A stretch of DNA of 64,000 nt, taken from Vicia villosa (lineage: Eukaryota > Streptophyta > Magnoliopsida > Fabales > Fabaceae). Each line of letters starts with the position of its first letter. The first letter of the stretch is position 1. The stretch covers positions 196,075,563 through 196,139,562 of the forward strand of contig NC_081183.1 of assembly GCF_029867415.1 (NCBI RefSeq), read 5' to 3'. Under the pieces are notes generated by a model that was given only the letters and a program-made list of their open reading frames with translations, was not told the DNA's origin and did no database searches. This document shows positions 46,105 through 58,844 of the stretch, piece by piece. The translations under genes and the position numbers were made by a program.

Positions 46105-48565
46105 ATGTAAATCTTGAGTGAATCGAGGCTTTGGTAGAGCTCAACAAATGCACTTCTAAGAACTTTATGGGCATTGTGAATCTCCTGATGAAAATCTCGT
46201 GTTGGACGATTCACTAAATCCTCCCTAAGCTCATTTGTAATGGAAATGAATTTTGTAATTGAAAGTACAAAATTAATTGCAGAAATAAAAATAGAGTAAA
46301 TTATGTGAATCTTCAACACAAATAATTAATTGTAAATGATATTAAATAGTTTAATATGATTTGATTGTGATTAAATTATACTCGACTAATTAATATCTTG
46401 TGTTGGAAAAAAACATTTAATTGACAATCTAACCTAACGAATTAGAATCTTGTGTTTGAGGAGGAACTTCTTCAGCAATATTTGTCCGTTGTCTTCGGTC
46501 CTTAATAAATTTTTTAAAATCCAACAGAATAAGAAGCAGCTTCGGTAATGTATCTTCTCTTTCCAAAAATTCACTCTCTTTTTTGATAAAAAAAAAAGAG
46601 TTAACTTTGTTTAGCTCGACATCAAGGCTCACAAAAAACCGAGATACCTATAAATAGAGATCATCACATTAGTAAATTAAAACAAAAAATATAATATACT
46701 GTATTTCACATTGATGTAAATCCAAAAACCTACGTTATCCTTTTGAGAAGACAATTACAAAACATCGGTTTTGTATTTGTAGATTCTTTCTCCACTATTC
46801 ACGGTGTTTATCTTACTTAGCTGCATGCATAAAAAATGAAGTACTTTTACATTAAGTCTTACATTAACATTATTACATTAGGAGAGAACTTTTACATAAC
46901 TTCCATCTAAGGAAACTAGCCCTATGAAATCTAACGTTTAGAACAATTGTGACCTCTTACATTAGGTCTTACTTATGAATATAACAGTAGCATATGCTAT
47001 TTAAATTAATATATTTTAAATACATTGCCGCCTCTTGAGTTATGTTAACTTGAAGGGGAATTCATTTCAATTCTTCAATGTTTATATGTATGTGTCTCCG
47101 ATGCACCAATATGTTCTATCTATAGGCAGTTTTTTCTATCTAAATATGAATTTGACAATAAATATATATAAATAGTAGGATTGTCATAGCAGTAGACAAT
47201 ATAGTTCTTTGGCACTCTATTACTAGAAAAAATTTAACTTCCTTTTCATCTTAGACATTTTGTACATAACTTTGTGAAAATTACCTTTTGAACAATGAAT
47301 TGAAGTATTCCATTTCCCTATCAACTTTTAAATTTGTTCTAGAGCTGATTTATAAACTACTTCTAATTGTTGTTCAATATTAATCTATCTAATGCATTTG
47401 TCATGTAGGTTTATATCCCCAATTTCAGACACATTGCAAGATGATATGTGCAAAACGCATCCAATCAGATTTAAAACTTGTTTCGGTTATTCATACATAT
47501 ATATAATGTTTGACTATGGTTTTACACTACTTTTGCTTTGTTATATCATCAATGTTGGGTTAACATTTAACGAGGTATGTTCACCATAATATGTCAGAAA
47601 ATTGTGCAAGAGGATAGAGAATTTACATAACTTCCTCAATTTCTATTATATTACGAACAAATGTTTTTTTTCTACTCATAGATTATTAAAGTTCAATTTA
47701 CATTCTATTTACTGTGATATCTTCTAACTAAGAAACTGCACTTGCCATTTCTCACCAAAACCATTAAAGACATACATGTTTACTATATATAAAATGATTA
47801 CTTACTATGGATATTTCAATATCACAATAGTTCATTGTTGAAATACAAGGACATAACACAATGGTTCACTGTCACAATGGAATTTCATTCATAATTCACA
47901 TTTGACATTTCAAATACAATTCTCCTATGGATTTCAAAAAGGTTATATTTATTATTATTCTACAAATACTATAACGGTATCATATTATAGTTCTCTGTTT
48001 TTTCACCTATCGATTCATATGGTGGGTTTTATTTTATTTTTTTGAAAGGAAACATATTTCATTAAACGATAACAGACTTATGGTGGGTTTTATTAGGTAT
48101 GAAGCATAGATAAAATTATTCAGAAAAAGAACTATTGATTCTTATTAGTTTTTATTAGGTAATAACCATTGTTTAATATCTTGATGGTATGTTTTAGATC
48201 AAACCCATTTTTCTCTGAATATAGCCATTTTTCAACTAAAAATAGAAACAATAAATTGTTGATAAACGAAACAATAATAACAACAACATGAACAAAAATT
48301 ACCTCAATGATATCCTTAGTAGGTGAGAGGAAGGAGGTGAGTTTCTTCCCATAGATGAAACTGAGTTGGATACAGAGTTTTTGCAGTTTGAGCTTGAAGA
48401 AGACATTCGCTGATGTATTTTCTTTGCCATCTTCTTCACTTGCAGGTTTGAATTATTGGACTCCTTCATTATCTTTACGAGCTTCTTCAATTCGCGATAA
48501 TCCATGTACTCCTCCTTCCATTCTTATATCATTTTGGAATTTAACTCATTTCCAAACTTCAGCAT
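46105..48565 (-). pseudogene. PHO1-family SPX-region pseudogene, unit 4
   Basis: Exons are 48303-48565, 46734-46820, 46434-46647 and 46105-46252. It shares every lesion of unit 3 (MLKFG start, TAA at codon 14, extended A-run keeping exon 3 open, lost exon 4 acceptor). It differs at only scattered bases, for example DLVNRPTRD for DLVNHPTRD in exon 4. Confidence 0.8.
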
Positions 48566-50020
48566 TACTTAAACAGTAGTAGAAAGAGCAGGTCAAGGTT
48601 TCAGATATGAATCGAGAAACAATACAAAGATAATAATTAATGGTTCGGAGAAATGAAACGTTGAGTTGCGCGTTGACAATGTAGAAATGGAGAGTATATT
48701 TGCTATTTTCTAAAAAGTTGATTGTGTGATAGTAAGATTCTTTGAGTGTTCACACTGTCCCTGTTTAGAAATAACTCATTTATGATGTGTTTGTTTTAGG
48801 TGAGTTAAAGAAGAGAGAAATACAAGCTCGCTTGGAGCATTAGATAAATAAAAACGAGGGATAGAATATTATGGGCCCTATGTACTTTTAATTTCTAGGC
48901 ACATATGAGAAGAAATGACAATGTATCAATCACTTGCTTTATTTTTCCACATTTACCCTTTATTTTATGGATAGTTTATTGCTGCATGCAATTAATTTTA
49001 AACAGTATAGTATAATGTATAATAAGTATTATTTGGATTGTATAATTAATAATTAAACAATGATAAAAATTAAATTACAAGTCAACTGATTTATAAAATA
49101 AATTTATTAATAGTGTGATAACGATTACATATACATATGCGTAACTAACTAAAAAAATTAATATTTTTAAAATGGTTATTGACTTTTAATAAAATTAAAA
49201 ACAAATATTTAAATTTATATGGGTAGAAAATAATCCCTACATATTTAAAAGAGTTTATAAAATATATTTTTTAAATAAAAACTCACGTATTAATTTTTTC
49301 ATTTAAAAGGTAATTTTTTACATTAAAAAACAATTACTCTTTTCTCTCTTTTAGGACCCATTTGTTTTGACTTTTTTTTTAAAATGATTTTTTTAGTGTT
49401 ACATAATTTTATGTAAAAAAAATTTACAAAAAAACTTTTTATAAAAGCTTCAAATAAAATTTGGTTTGAATAGTTATTCTTAAAACGCGATTTTAAGTAT
49501 TTCTTCTATTTATGAAAAAAAATTGGATATCAAAATGTGAAAAAATCACTTATAATTATTAAGCCATTTCAAATAGATTTTTATAAAAATCATTTTTGAA
49601 ATATAATTTTTTGAAAAAAATTGCGATTTTGACTAGGTTTTGGTCTTCAATAATGTATGTTTATGTTATAGGATGTTAAAATTAGTTTTTCATTTTAGAA
49701 AAAACAATTAAAGAAAACTTGTAATATTTTGAAAAACGGTTTTGTAAAATCTATTGTCAAAAATACAAAGAAAATATCTATTTTTTTAAAGTTGATACAA
49801 ACAAGTCCTTATATACCTTATACTTGTTCTATAACAAACAATCCATCAAATCTATTCTATTTCCCACACCTTTCTCTCTTCTCGCGCTCTCTCTCACTTA
49901 TTTCTCTCTTCTTAATCAAACCTACCCTTAGTTAGGCTTATGGTGTTTGGCTTGTAAACTTTATTCTATTCCCCACACCTTTCTCTCTTCTCGCGCTCTC
50001 TCTCTCTCTCTCACTTATTT

Positions 50021-50330
50021 CCTCGTTCATCCATCCTTTGTTCACGAGCCTTAAGCGAGCTTTAAAGCTCCTTCTTTCTACATGACGAAATATCCTTGGA
50101 TTCTTCGAATGCCACAATAATATTGTCGAATCTTGACGTTAAAGAATGCAAGGTCTTCGACACAACATTCTGCTCCATAATGGTTTCTCTGCAAGACTTG
50201 ATTTGATTCACCAAACGCGTAAAGTGCGTCACGTATTCGTTGATTATCTCATTCTCTTCCATTTGAACCAATTCGAATTGCCGCTTGTGAGATTGTAACC
50301 TCGCCACCTTTTCCTTATCAGCCCCTCCAT
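50021..50330 (-). pseudogene. Copia gag fragment, end of unit 4
   Basis: The gag piece reads ARLQSHKRQFELVQMEENEI and EQNVVSKTL. The CT-rich stretch just before it is longer than in other units by several (TC) repeats. Confidence 0.85.
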
Positions 50331-50439
50331 AAAATTACTTTTGACAAAAATAAATTCTTGTTTAAAAATTTATTTCAAAAGAGATTTCTTATATTTTTGT
50401 TTTTAATATCATTAATAACATATTTAGAAGAACTAAAAC

Positions 50440-52895
50440 ATGTAAATCTTGAGTGAATCGAGGCTTTGGTAGAGCTCAACAAATGCACTTCTAAGAACTT
50501 TATGGGCATTGTGAATCTCCTGATGAAAATCTCGTGTTGGATGATTCACTAAATCCTCCCTAAGCTCATTTGTAATGGAAATGAATTTTGTAATTGAAAG
50601 TACAAAATTAATTGCAGAAATAAAAATAGAGTAAATTATGTGAATCTTCAACACAAATAATTAATTGTTAATGATATTAAATAGTTTAATATGATTTGAT
50701 TGTGATTAAATTATACTCGACTAATTAATATCTTGTGTTGGAAAAAACATTTAATTGACAATCTAACCTAACGAATTAGAGTCTTGTGTTTGAGGAGGAA
50801 CTTCTTCAGCAATATTTGTCCGCTGTCTTCGGTCCTTAATAATTTTTTTTAAATCCAACAAAATCAAAAGCAGCTTCTGTAATGTATCTTCTCTTTCCAA
50901 AAATTCACTCTCTTTTTGGATAAAAAAAAATAGTTAACTTTGTTTAGCTCGACATCAAGGCTCACTAAAAACCGAGATACCTATAAACAGAGTTCATCAC
51001 ATTAGTAAATTAAAACAAAAAAATATAAAATAATGTATTTCACATTGATTTAAATCCAAAAACCTACGTTATCCTTTTTAGAAGACAATTACAAAACATC
51101 GGTTTTGTATTTGTAGATTCTTTCTCCACTATTCACGGTGTTTATCTTCCTTAGCTGAATGCATAAAAAAGGAAGTACTTTTACATTAAGTCTTACATTA
51201 ACATTATTACATTAGGAGAGAACTTTTACATAACTTCCATCTAAGGAAACTGACCCTATGAAATCTAACGTTTAGAACAATTGTGACCTCTTACATTAGG
51301 TCTTACTTATGAATATAACAGTAGCATATGCTATTTAAATTAATATATTTATAATACATTGCCGCCTCTTGAGTTATGTTAACTTGAAGGAGAATTCATT
51401 TCAATTCTTCAATGTTTATATGTATGTGTCTCTGATGCACCAATATGTTCTATCTATAGGCAGTTTTTTCTATCTAAATAAGAATTTGACAATAAATATA
51501 TATAAATAGTAGGATTGTCATAGCAGTAGACAATATAGTTCTTTGGCACTGTATTACTAGAAAAAATTTAACTTCCTTTTCAACTTAGAAATTTTGTACA
51601 TAACTTTGTGAAAATTACCTTTTAAACAATGAATTGAAGTATTCCATTTCCCTATCAACTTTTAAAATTGTTCTAAAGCTGATTTATAAACTACTTCTAA
51701 TTGTTGTTCAATATTAATCCATCTAATGCATTTGTCATGTAGGTTTATATCCCCAATTTCAGACACCTTGCAAGATGATACGTGCAAAACGCATCCAATC
51801 AGTTTTAAAACTTGTTTCGTTTATTCATTCATACATAATGTTTGACTATGATTTTACACTACTTTTGCTTTGTTATATCATCAATGTTGGGTTAACATTT
51901 AACGAGGTATGTTCACCATAATATGTCAGAAATTATGCAAGAGGATAGAGAATTTACATAACTTCCTTAATTTCTATTATATTACGAACAAATGTTTTTT
52001 GCTATTCATAGATTATTAAAGTTCAATTTACATTCTATTTACTGTGATATCTTCTAACTAAGAAATTGCACTTGCCATTTCTCACCAAAACCATTAAAGA
52101 CATACATGTTGACTATATATAAAATGATTACTTACTATGGATATTTCAATGTCATAATAGTTCACTGTCGAAATACAAGTACATAACACAATGGTTCACT
52201 GTCACAATGGAATTTCATTCATAATTCACATTTGACATTTCAAATACAATTCTCCTATAGATTTCAAATAGGTTCTATTTATTATCAATCTACAAATACT
52301 ATAACGTTATCATATTGTAGTTCTCTGTTTTTTCACCCATCGATTCATATGGTGGGTTTTATTTTATTTTTTTGAAAGGAAACATATTTCATTAAACGAT
52401 AACAGACTTATGGTGGGTTTTATTAGGTATGAAGCATAGATAAAATTATTCAGAAAAAGAACTATTGATTCTTATTAGTTTTTATTAGGTAATAACCATT
52501 GTTTAATATCTTGATGGTATGTTCGAGATCAAACCCATTTTTCTCTGAATATAGCCATTTTTCAACTAACAATAGAAACAATAAATTGTTGATCAAAGAA
52601 ACAATAATAACAACAACATGAACAAAAATTACCTCAATGATATCTTTAGTAGGTGAGAGGAAGGAGGTGAGTTTCTTCCCATAGATGAAACTGAGTTGGA
52701 TACAGAGTTTTTGCGGTTTGAGCTTGAAGAAGACATTCGCTGATGTATTTTCTTTGCCATCTTCTTCACTTGCCGGTTTGAATTCTTGGACTCCTTCATT
52801 ATCTTTACGAGCTTCTTCAATCCGCGATAATCCATGTACTCCTCCTTCCATTCTTATATCATTTTGGAATTTAGCTCATTTCCAAACTTCACCAT
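50440..52895 (-). pseudogene. PHO1-family SPX-region pseudogene, unit 5
   Basis: Exons are 52633-52895, 51068-51154, 50768-50980 and 50440-50587. Exon 1 begins MVKFGNELNSKMI, the usual PHO1 start, whereas units 2-4 have MLK. The TAA at codon 14 is already present. Exon 3 has a 9-base A-run followed by a further change (tagttaac) and is out of frame. Exon 4 lacks the acceptor AG. This copy branches before units 2-4 among the stop-bearing copies. Confidence 0.8.
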
Positions 52896-54341
52896 TACTT
52901 AAACAGTAGTAGAAAGAGCGGGTCAAGGTTTCAGATATGAATCGAGAAACAATACAAAGAGAATAATTAATGGTTCATAGAAATGAAACGTTGAGTTGCG
53001 TGTTGACAATGTAGAAATGGAGAGTATACTTGCTATTTTCTAAAAAGTTGATTGTGTGATAGTAAGATTCTTTGAGTGTTCACACTGTCCCTGTTTAGAA
53101 ATAACTCATTTATGATGTGTTTGTTTTGGGTGAGTTAAAGAAGAGAGATATACACGCTCGCTTGGAGCATTAGATAAATAAAAACGAGGGATAGAATATT
53201 ATGTGCCCTATGTACTTTTAATTTCTATGCACATATGAGAAGAAATGACACTGTATCAATCACTTGATTTATTTTTCCACATTTACCCTTTATTTTATGG
53301 ATAGTTTATTGTTGCATGCAATTAATTTTAAACAGTATAGTATAATGTATAATAAATATTATTTGGATTGTATAATTAATAATTAAACAATGACAAATAT
53401 TAAATTACAAGTCAACTGATTTATAAAATAAATTTATTAATAGTGTGATAACGATTACATATACATATGCGTAACTAACTAAAAAAATTAATATTTTTAA
53501 AATGGTTATTGACTTTTAATAAAATTAAAAACAAATATTTAAATTTATATGGGTAGAAAATAATCCCTACATATTTAAAAGTGTTTATAAAATATATTTT
53601 TAAAATAAAAACTCACTTATTAATTTTTTCATTTAAAGGGTAACTTTTTACATTAAAAAATAATTACTCTTTTCTCTCTTTTAGGACCCGTTTGTTTTGA
53701 CTTTTTTTTTAAATGATTTTTATAGTGTTACATAATTTTATGTAAAAAAAAATTTACAAAAAAACTTTATATAAAAGCTTCAAATAAAATTTGGTTTGAA
53801 TAGTTATTCTTAAAATGCGATTTTAAGTATTTATTCTATTTATGAAAAAAATTGGATATCAAAATGTGAAAAAATCACTTATAATTTTGAAGCCATTTCA
53901 AATAGATTTTTATAAAAATCATTTTTGAAATATAATTTTTTGAAAAAAATTGCGATTTTGACTAGGTTTTGGTCTTCAATAATGTATGTTTATGTTATAG
54001 GATGTTAAAATTAGTTTTTCATTTTAGAAAAAATAAATAAAGAAAACTTGTAATATTTTGAAAAACGGTTTTGTAAAATCTATTTTTAAAAATACAAAGA
54101 AAAAATCTATTTTTTTAAAGTTGAAACAAACAAGTCCTTATATATCTTATACTTGTTCCATAACAAACAATCCATCAAATCTATTCTATTTCCCACACCT
54201 TTCTCTCTTCTCGCGCTCTCTCTCACTTATTTCTCTCTTCTTAATCAAACATACCCTTAGTTAGGCTTATGGTGTTTTGCTTGTAAACTTTATTCTACTC
54301 CCCACATCTTTCTCTCTTCTGGATCTCTCTCTCATTTATTT

Positions 54342-54687
54342 CCTCGTTCATCCATCCTTTGTTCATGAGCCTTAAGCGAGCTTTAAATCTCCTTCTTTCT
54401 CAATGACGAAATATCCTTGGATTCTTCGAATGCCACAATAATATTGTTGAATCTTGACGTTAAAGAATGCAAGGTCTTCGACACAACATTCTGCTCATAA
54501 TGGTTTCTCTGCAAGACTTGATTTGATTCACCAAACGCGTAAAGTGTGTCACATCTTCATTTGTTTTTGCACCATTGATCATATTTCTTGAAATCAAAAG
54601 TTGAAAGATTGGTGGGAACTCGATCATTGGAGACGGTAGTCATCTTTGCAGCGGATTAAGGATCTGAATTAGCCTCTTGATTCCAAA
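54342..54687 (-). pseudogene. Copia gag 5' remnant at the right end of the array
   Basis: Carries the gag piece found in the other units. After gtgtcacatcttcattt it jumps, by an internal deletion, to the 5' end of gag (ccattgatcatatttcttga). It then reaches the gag ATG region, the primer site and the LTR. Only here does the gag piece stay connected to its own LTR. Confidence 0.82.
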
Positions 54688-54764
54688 TGTTGGAACAAGC
54701 CCAAAGCTTGTAGGTGAATCAATGGAGAAAGTGGAGGGTTGGAGAAGATGAAATAAATTGCGAT

Positions 54765-54810
<46 letters not shown>

Positions 54811-55134
54811 TGAGGCAAAATTAACAAAATGGTATTAAACGCAAACAATGTTACATGAGGGATATTTATAGGATACAAAAATACAAGCTGGAACCAATAG
54901 GCCCAAAAAGCAACTAAAAATCGCAAAAATCACGATGGAAATTTATTTCCCAAATGTAAAATTGAAAAACTCTCAGGAAATTGATTTCCCCAATCTGAGT
55001 AATCGATTTCCTCTTCAAAATTTTGTTTTTCAAGATTTTCATAAGTGATTTTTCATAAACTGTTTTTCACGAAACGATTCTGAAAACTTCCATAATATGT
55101 TTGAATTACCAAAGACTTCCGATAAATTTTACCT
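54688..55134 (-). repeat. Copia 5' LTR at the right end of the array
   Basis: Begins TGTTGGAACAAG, has a long (GA)n run (about 54768-54806), and aligns to its end near 55134 with the LTR at 31856-32300. Same family and orientation as copia element C. Confidence 0.88.
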
Positions 55135-55834
55135 ACTTTTCATTTTAAATATTAGTGCAAAAGTATAATGGAAGGTTAGTCTTAGATTTATTCCCTGACT
55201 TCATATTATTCATTGAGATATTGAGGTTGGGTTTGTAATAATAGTTTTATTTTTATGATTTTATTTCTTTTCTTTCAAATCTTGTGTCTTACAAATTCAA
55301 TTTTGATTGTTGGTTTATATTTGAAATTCAAGAAGAGTTTGATGAACACATTAGATTAATAGTCAAAGGTATCTAAAAGATATAAAGGAAACCTTTAGAA
55401 TTAATTTTCCCATAAGATAAATTCTGTAAAAACTCTTGGTAATCATTTAAAAAATTGTTTGCCTAAAAAGATGATCGGATTTGCAAACTGCGGTTTAAAA
55501 TCCAAAGCACACACAAATTTAAAATTTCAAGATCTGCATTTTCAAAATTTAACTATTATATTTGATAAACTACAAGAAATCTTGTTTGAGTTAAAAAATC
55601 TCAAAAAACTTGAAGAAGAAAAAAAATTTGCTAGAAGAAAATATTTAAAATAATAAAGATGAGAACAAAAGAGCCTACATAAAAGGAAATGGCAATTAGA
55701 CTCATCTAATGAATCCGGAAAAAGATAATAATAGTATAGACTCATTTAATGTGTGAGACTAAGAGAATGAAACTAATTTATGTCTTATAACACATTACAA
55801 AGACTAATTTATGTGAGGACATTCATGGTGTATA
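55135..55834. other. Intergenic sequence
   Basis: AT-rich. A 64-codon open frame at 55459-55653 (Lys/Leu-rich) matches no family I know. No repeat ends were identified. Confidence 0.45.
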
Positions 55835-57941
55835 GATATGCAGAGGGGCACCTAGTGTGTCCCATCTGCTTTTTACTGACGATTGTTTTTTATTTTGCAG
55901 GGCTATTATTGCGGAGGTGTCTCACCTTATGGAGTTACTTAAGATCTATGTCACTGTGACAGGTCAAGAGATTAATCTGACAAAGTCTGAGGTCTTTTTT
56001 AGTCGCAATCTTAGTATTCCGGCCCATGAGGATATTGCAAAAATTATGGGAGTCCGTCATGTTTTTGGGACAGGTACGTATTTAGGGCTTCCCTCGATGA
56101 TTGGCCGTAGTAAGAAGGATACTTTTGCTTTTATCAAGGATCGTATATGGAAAAGAATCAATTTTTGGAGGGGAAGATCATTATCTAAAGCAGGTAAGGA
56201 AGTCATGATAAAGTCGGTCTTGCAATCTATTCCGTCCTATATCATGAGTGTGTACATCATTCCTGATGCGGTGGTAGACGATATTGAGAAGATGTTGAAT
56301 TCCTTTTGGTGGGGGTGGAAATAATAACAAAGGGATTCGGTGGATGGCATGGGAGAAGCTCTCTTGTTCTAAGAGGGATGGAGGTTTGGGTTTTAAGGAT
56401 TTTAGAGCTTTCAACTTGGCTATGGTAGCTAAACAAGGGTGGAAATTGTTGACCAAGCCTCAGTCTTTAGTTTCCAAGTTCTTCAAAGCAAGGTATTTCC
56501 CTAATACTTCTTTCTTGGATTCTAATATTGGTTCTAATCCGAGTTTTTTGTGGAGAAGTCTTTGGAAAGCAAGAGATGTTTTGCAGATGGGTTGTAGATG
56601 GAGTATTGGAGATGGTAGCCAAATTAAAGTATTACATGAGCCTTGGATTCATGGAAGTAAAGATGTTCGTTTAGGAGGACCGTATCCTCAAGGTGTGTAT
56701 AATCTTTATGTTCAGGATCTTCTCTTGCCTAATACTAAACAGTGGAATATCCAGGTTGTTAATTCCTTGTTTGATCATGTAGTTGTAAAAGAGATATTGA
56801 ATGTTCCCTTGGTTGAGGATGTGGTAGATGATAGGTTGGTTTGGAATGAAGAGAATAATGTCAAGTATAGTGTCCGTACAGGCTATAGACTTTTGAGAAA
56901 CTTGCACGGTTATCACTCTAATTGTAAAGTTGTCGGTAATTGGAAGAATTTGTGGAACATTATGGCTCCTCCTAGAGTTAAACACCTTTTGTGGAGAATT
57001 TGTAGAGGTTGCTTGCCATCGCGGGTTAGACTCCGACAACACTTTGTTCAATGTCCGTCAGAATGCCCAGTTTGTGAAGTAAATGAAGAAGAGGATTGAC
57101 ATGTGTTTTTCGGGTGTAATTCTATTATTCAGTGTTGGAGGGTAGCAGGTTTGTCTTCTATCATTGAGCCTTGTTTACAGGCTTTTAGTGATACTAAATC
57201 TCTTATTCTCGATATCTGTAGTATAGAAGATAGGAAGAATGCAGGTCGATTTGCTATGATGGTTGAGGTGATTTGGAAGAACGGTAATAATATAGTATGG
57301 ATTGATGAAAGGCAGAGTCTCTCTAGATTAGGCTTGCAAGCCTATTTTAATTGGCAGGATTAGTTCACAACCCAGGATAATCATGAAAGAATTAATGGCA
57401 ATCATATTTCTTCAGTATGGTCTCCTCCTGTTGAAGGTTGGGTGAAATGTAATGCCGATGCCGGTTTCAACAGGCCTCACCGTTCTACTATAGAGGCGGC
57501 TGTTGTTTTCGCGATAACATGGGTAGATTCATTACTGCAGGAGTCATTTGGGATATAGGTAGTATATCCTCGAGAGAAGATGAGGCATTAGCATTGAAAG
57601 AAGTTGTTCAACATGCTGTTACCTTGAATTTGGATCATGTGATATTCGAAAGCGACTCCCAAGCGGTTATTCAAGGCATTCACTCTATATCTACTGGTAG
57701 CTTTGAATTTAATTGTATTCTTCTTTCTATTAAGCATTTGTTAGCTTTTATTCTAAACTTTGAGGTAAAGTTTATTAAACGCCAAGCAAATATGGTTGCT
57801 AACTCGTTAGTCAAGACGGCCAATTTTTGGTCTAGGCGTAGTATTGTTAATGTTATTCCTCCTTGTATTGAATTTAATTTGATAAATGTATTAAAGGTAC
57901 AAGGACATTCTCCATTCTCCAAGGTACTAACTTATCCCTAA
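55835..57941 (+). pseudogene. 5'-truncated LINE (non-LTR retrotransposon) ORF2
   Basis: Starts in the middle of the reverse transcriptase: RGAPSVSHLLFTDDCFLFCR holds the FxDD-type catalytic box. It continues with TYLGLPSMIGRSKKDTF, GKEVMIKSVLQSIPSYIMSV and NSFWWG. After a one-base deletion near 56320 comes MAWEKLSCSKRDGGLGFKDF and the zinc-binding reverse-transcriptase region (PRVKHLLWRICRGCLPSRVR, CPVCEVNEEED, HVFFGCN). A TGA at 57097 replaces a Trp. The RNase H-like tail follows at 57430-57941 (VKCNADAGFNRP, EDEALALKEVVQHAVTLNLD, FESDSQAVIQGI). Truncation at the 5' side is the usual result of incomplete reverse transcription. Confidence 0.9.
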
Positions 57942-58134
57942 ACAGATACATGGACATTCAAAATATTATTTACTACACAAACTCTTCTCTTTATACAAGT
58001 ATTATCAAGATGTCATCCAATAAATTCTATAAATATGTTGTGCTTATTCATGACATTAAATATTTTTCTTTATCAAAATCGTCTCATCAGAATCTTCCTC
58101 ACTCTTGATGGAGACAATCAATACATTAATTTAA
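57942..58134. other. Short intergenic stretch after the LINE
   Basis: No poly(A) tail or target duplication for the LINE is evident. The sequence is AT-rich. Confidence 0.4.
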
Positions 58135-58318
58135 GGTGAATTCTTATCTACCCAACTCAAAAAGTTGGGTAATGTTATCTCCTGTGTAAAATGTCTTGAA
58201 AACAACAATCAATTGGAATATTTAATAAATAATTAATTGTGTTAAAATTAGATGGCATCATATGGTTGGCTGAATGTACACTACCCAACTTTTTGTGACG
58301 GGTAGAGAAGTTGTCCCC
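58135..58318. mobile_element. Mutator-type MITE, copy 4
   Basis: A 184-bp copy in reverse orientation relative to the others: begins GGTGAATTCTTATCTACCCA and ends TAGAGAAGTTGTCCCC. Both arms carry AAAAAGTTGGGTA or its complement, giving terminal inverted repeats of about 37 bp. The flanking bases are AT-rich (ttaatttaa and ataaaaaaa) and only partly alike, so the target duplication is not proven here. Confidence 0.75.
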
Positions 58319-58610
58319 ATAAAAAAATTGCACCCATAATTTTTTTTTTCAAGTTAATAGTTATAATAAAACTTATCCATATATAAAAAATCTCATGATA
58401 AAATAAACATGAAAAATACAAATCTATAAAAATACTTACATTCTTACTCCAATGCTTCTAACATTTTAAATAAACCAATCAACTACACACAAACAATAAA
58501 GATAAAAAAAAATAAATCGTTTCTATAGATTTATTCTAGTCCCTCTATTATTTCAGTACACTTTTGATTTATTCTCTGCACTTGATTCACGATAACTCTA
58601 TCATATTAAT
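58319..58610. other. Intergenic AT-rich sequence
   Basis: No feature recognised. Confidence 0.4.
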
Positions 58611-58843
58611 CTAGCTTTTATAGAAGCACAACTCATCATGGAAAATTAAAAGCCAAAGATAGGAAAATATCAGCTCTGATACAGTTGTAATTACTTTTAT
58701 AGGTCTCACTTTAAAATTTGTTTTATGCTCCTAAATGAGTTGGGCCGGTCCTGTATCTAGCTTTTATAGAAGCACAACTCATCATGAAAAATTAAAAGCC
58801 AAAGATAAGAAAATATCAACTCGGGTACATTTGTAATTACCTA
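58611..58843 (+). repeat. Local direct duplication of about 88 bp
   Basis: Segment 58611-58697 (tctagcttttatagaagcac through aaagataggaaaatatcag) is repeated at 58755-58843 with a few changes. The copies are separated by about 57 bp that include ttgggccggtcctgta. Confidence 0.7.
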
Positions 58844-58844
58844 T

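Larger units (their letters stand above)
33091..54687 (-). repeat. Tandem array: five units of about 4.3 kb (PHO1-type SPX exons plus copia gag)
   Basis: Head-to-tail units: 33091-37414, 37415-41664, 41665-45996, 45997-50330 and 50331-54687. Periods are 4324, 4250 (54 bases lost in exon 4 and other small losses), 4332 and 4334. Each unit holds four SPX exons, an upstream AT-rich region with a CT-rich stretch duplicated within it (for example 36946-37000 and 37050-37105), and a copia gag piece. The junction between units fuses gag to a PHO1 intron (gcccctccataaaattac). Units 3 and 4 are almost identical. The fifth unit runs on into the 5' part of gag and a complete 5' LTR. Confidence 0.95.

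Noticed and set aside
33091..54687. Array considered as satellite DNA or CRISPR-like repeats
   Set aside because: The units are 4.3 kb, contain split coding exons and a retroelement piece, and lie in plant DNA. This is a segmental tandem duplication.
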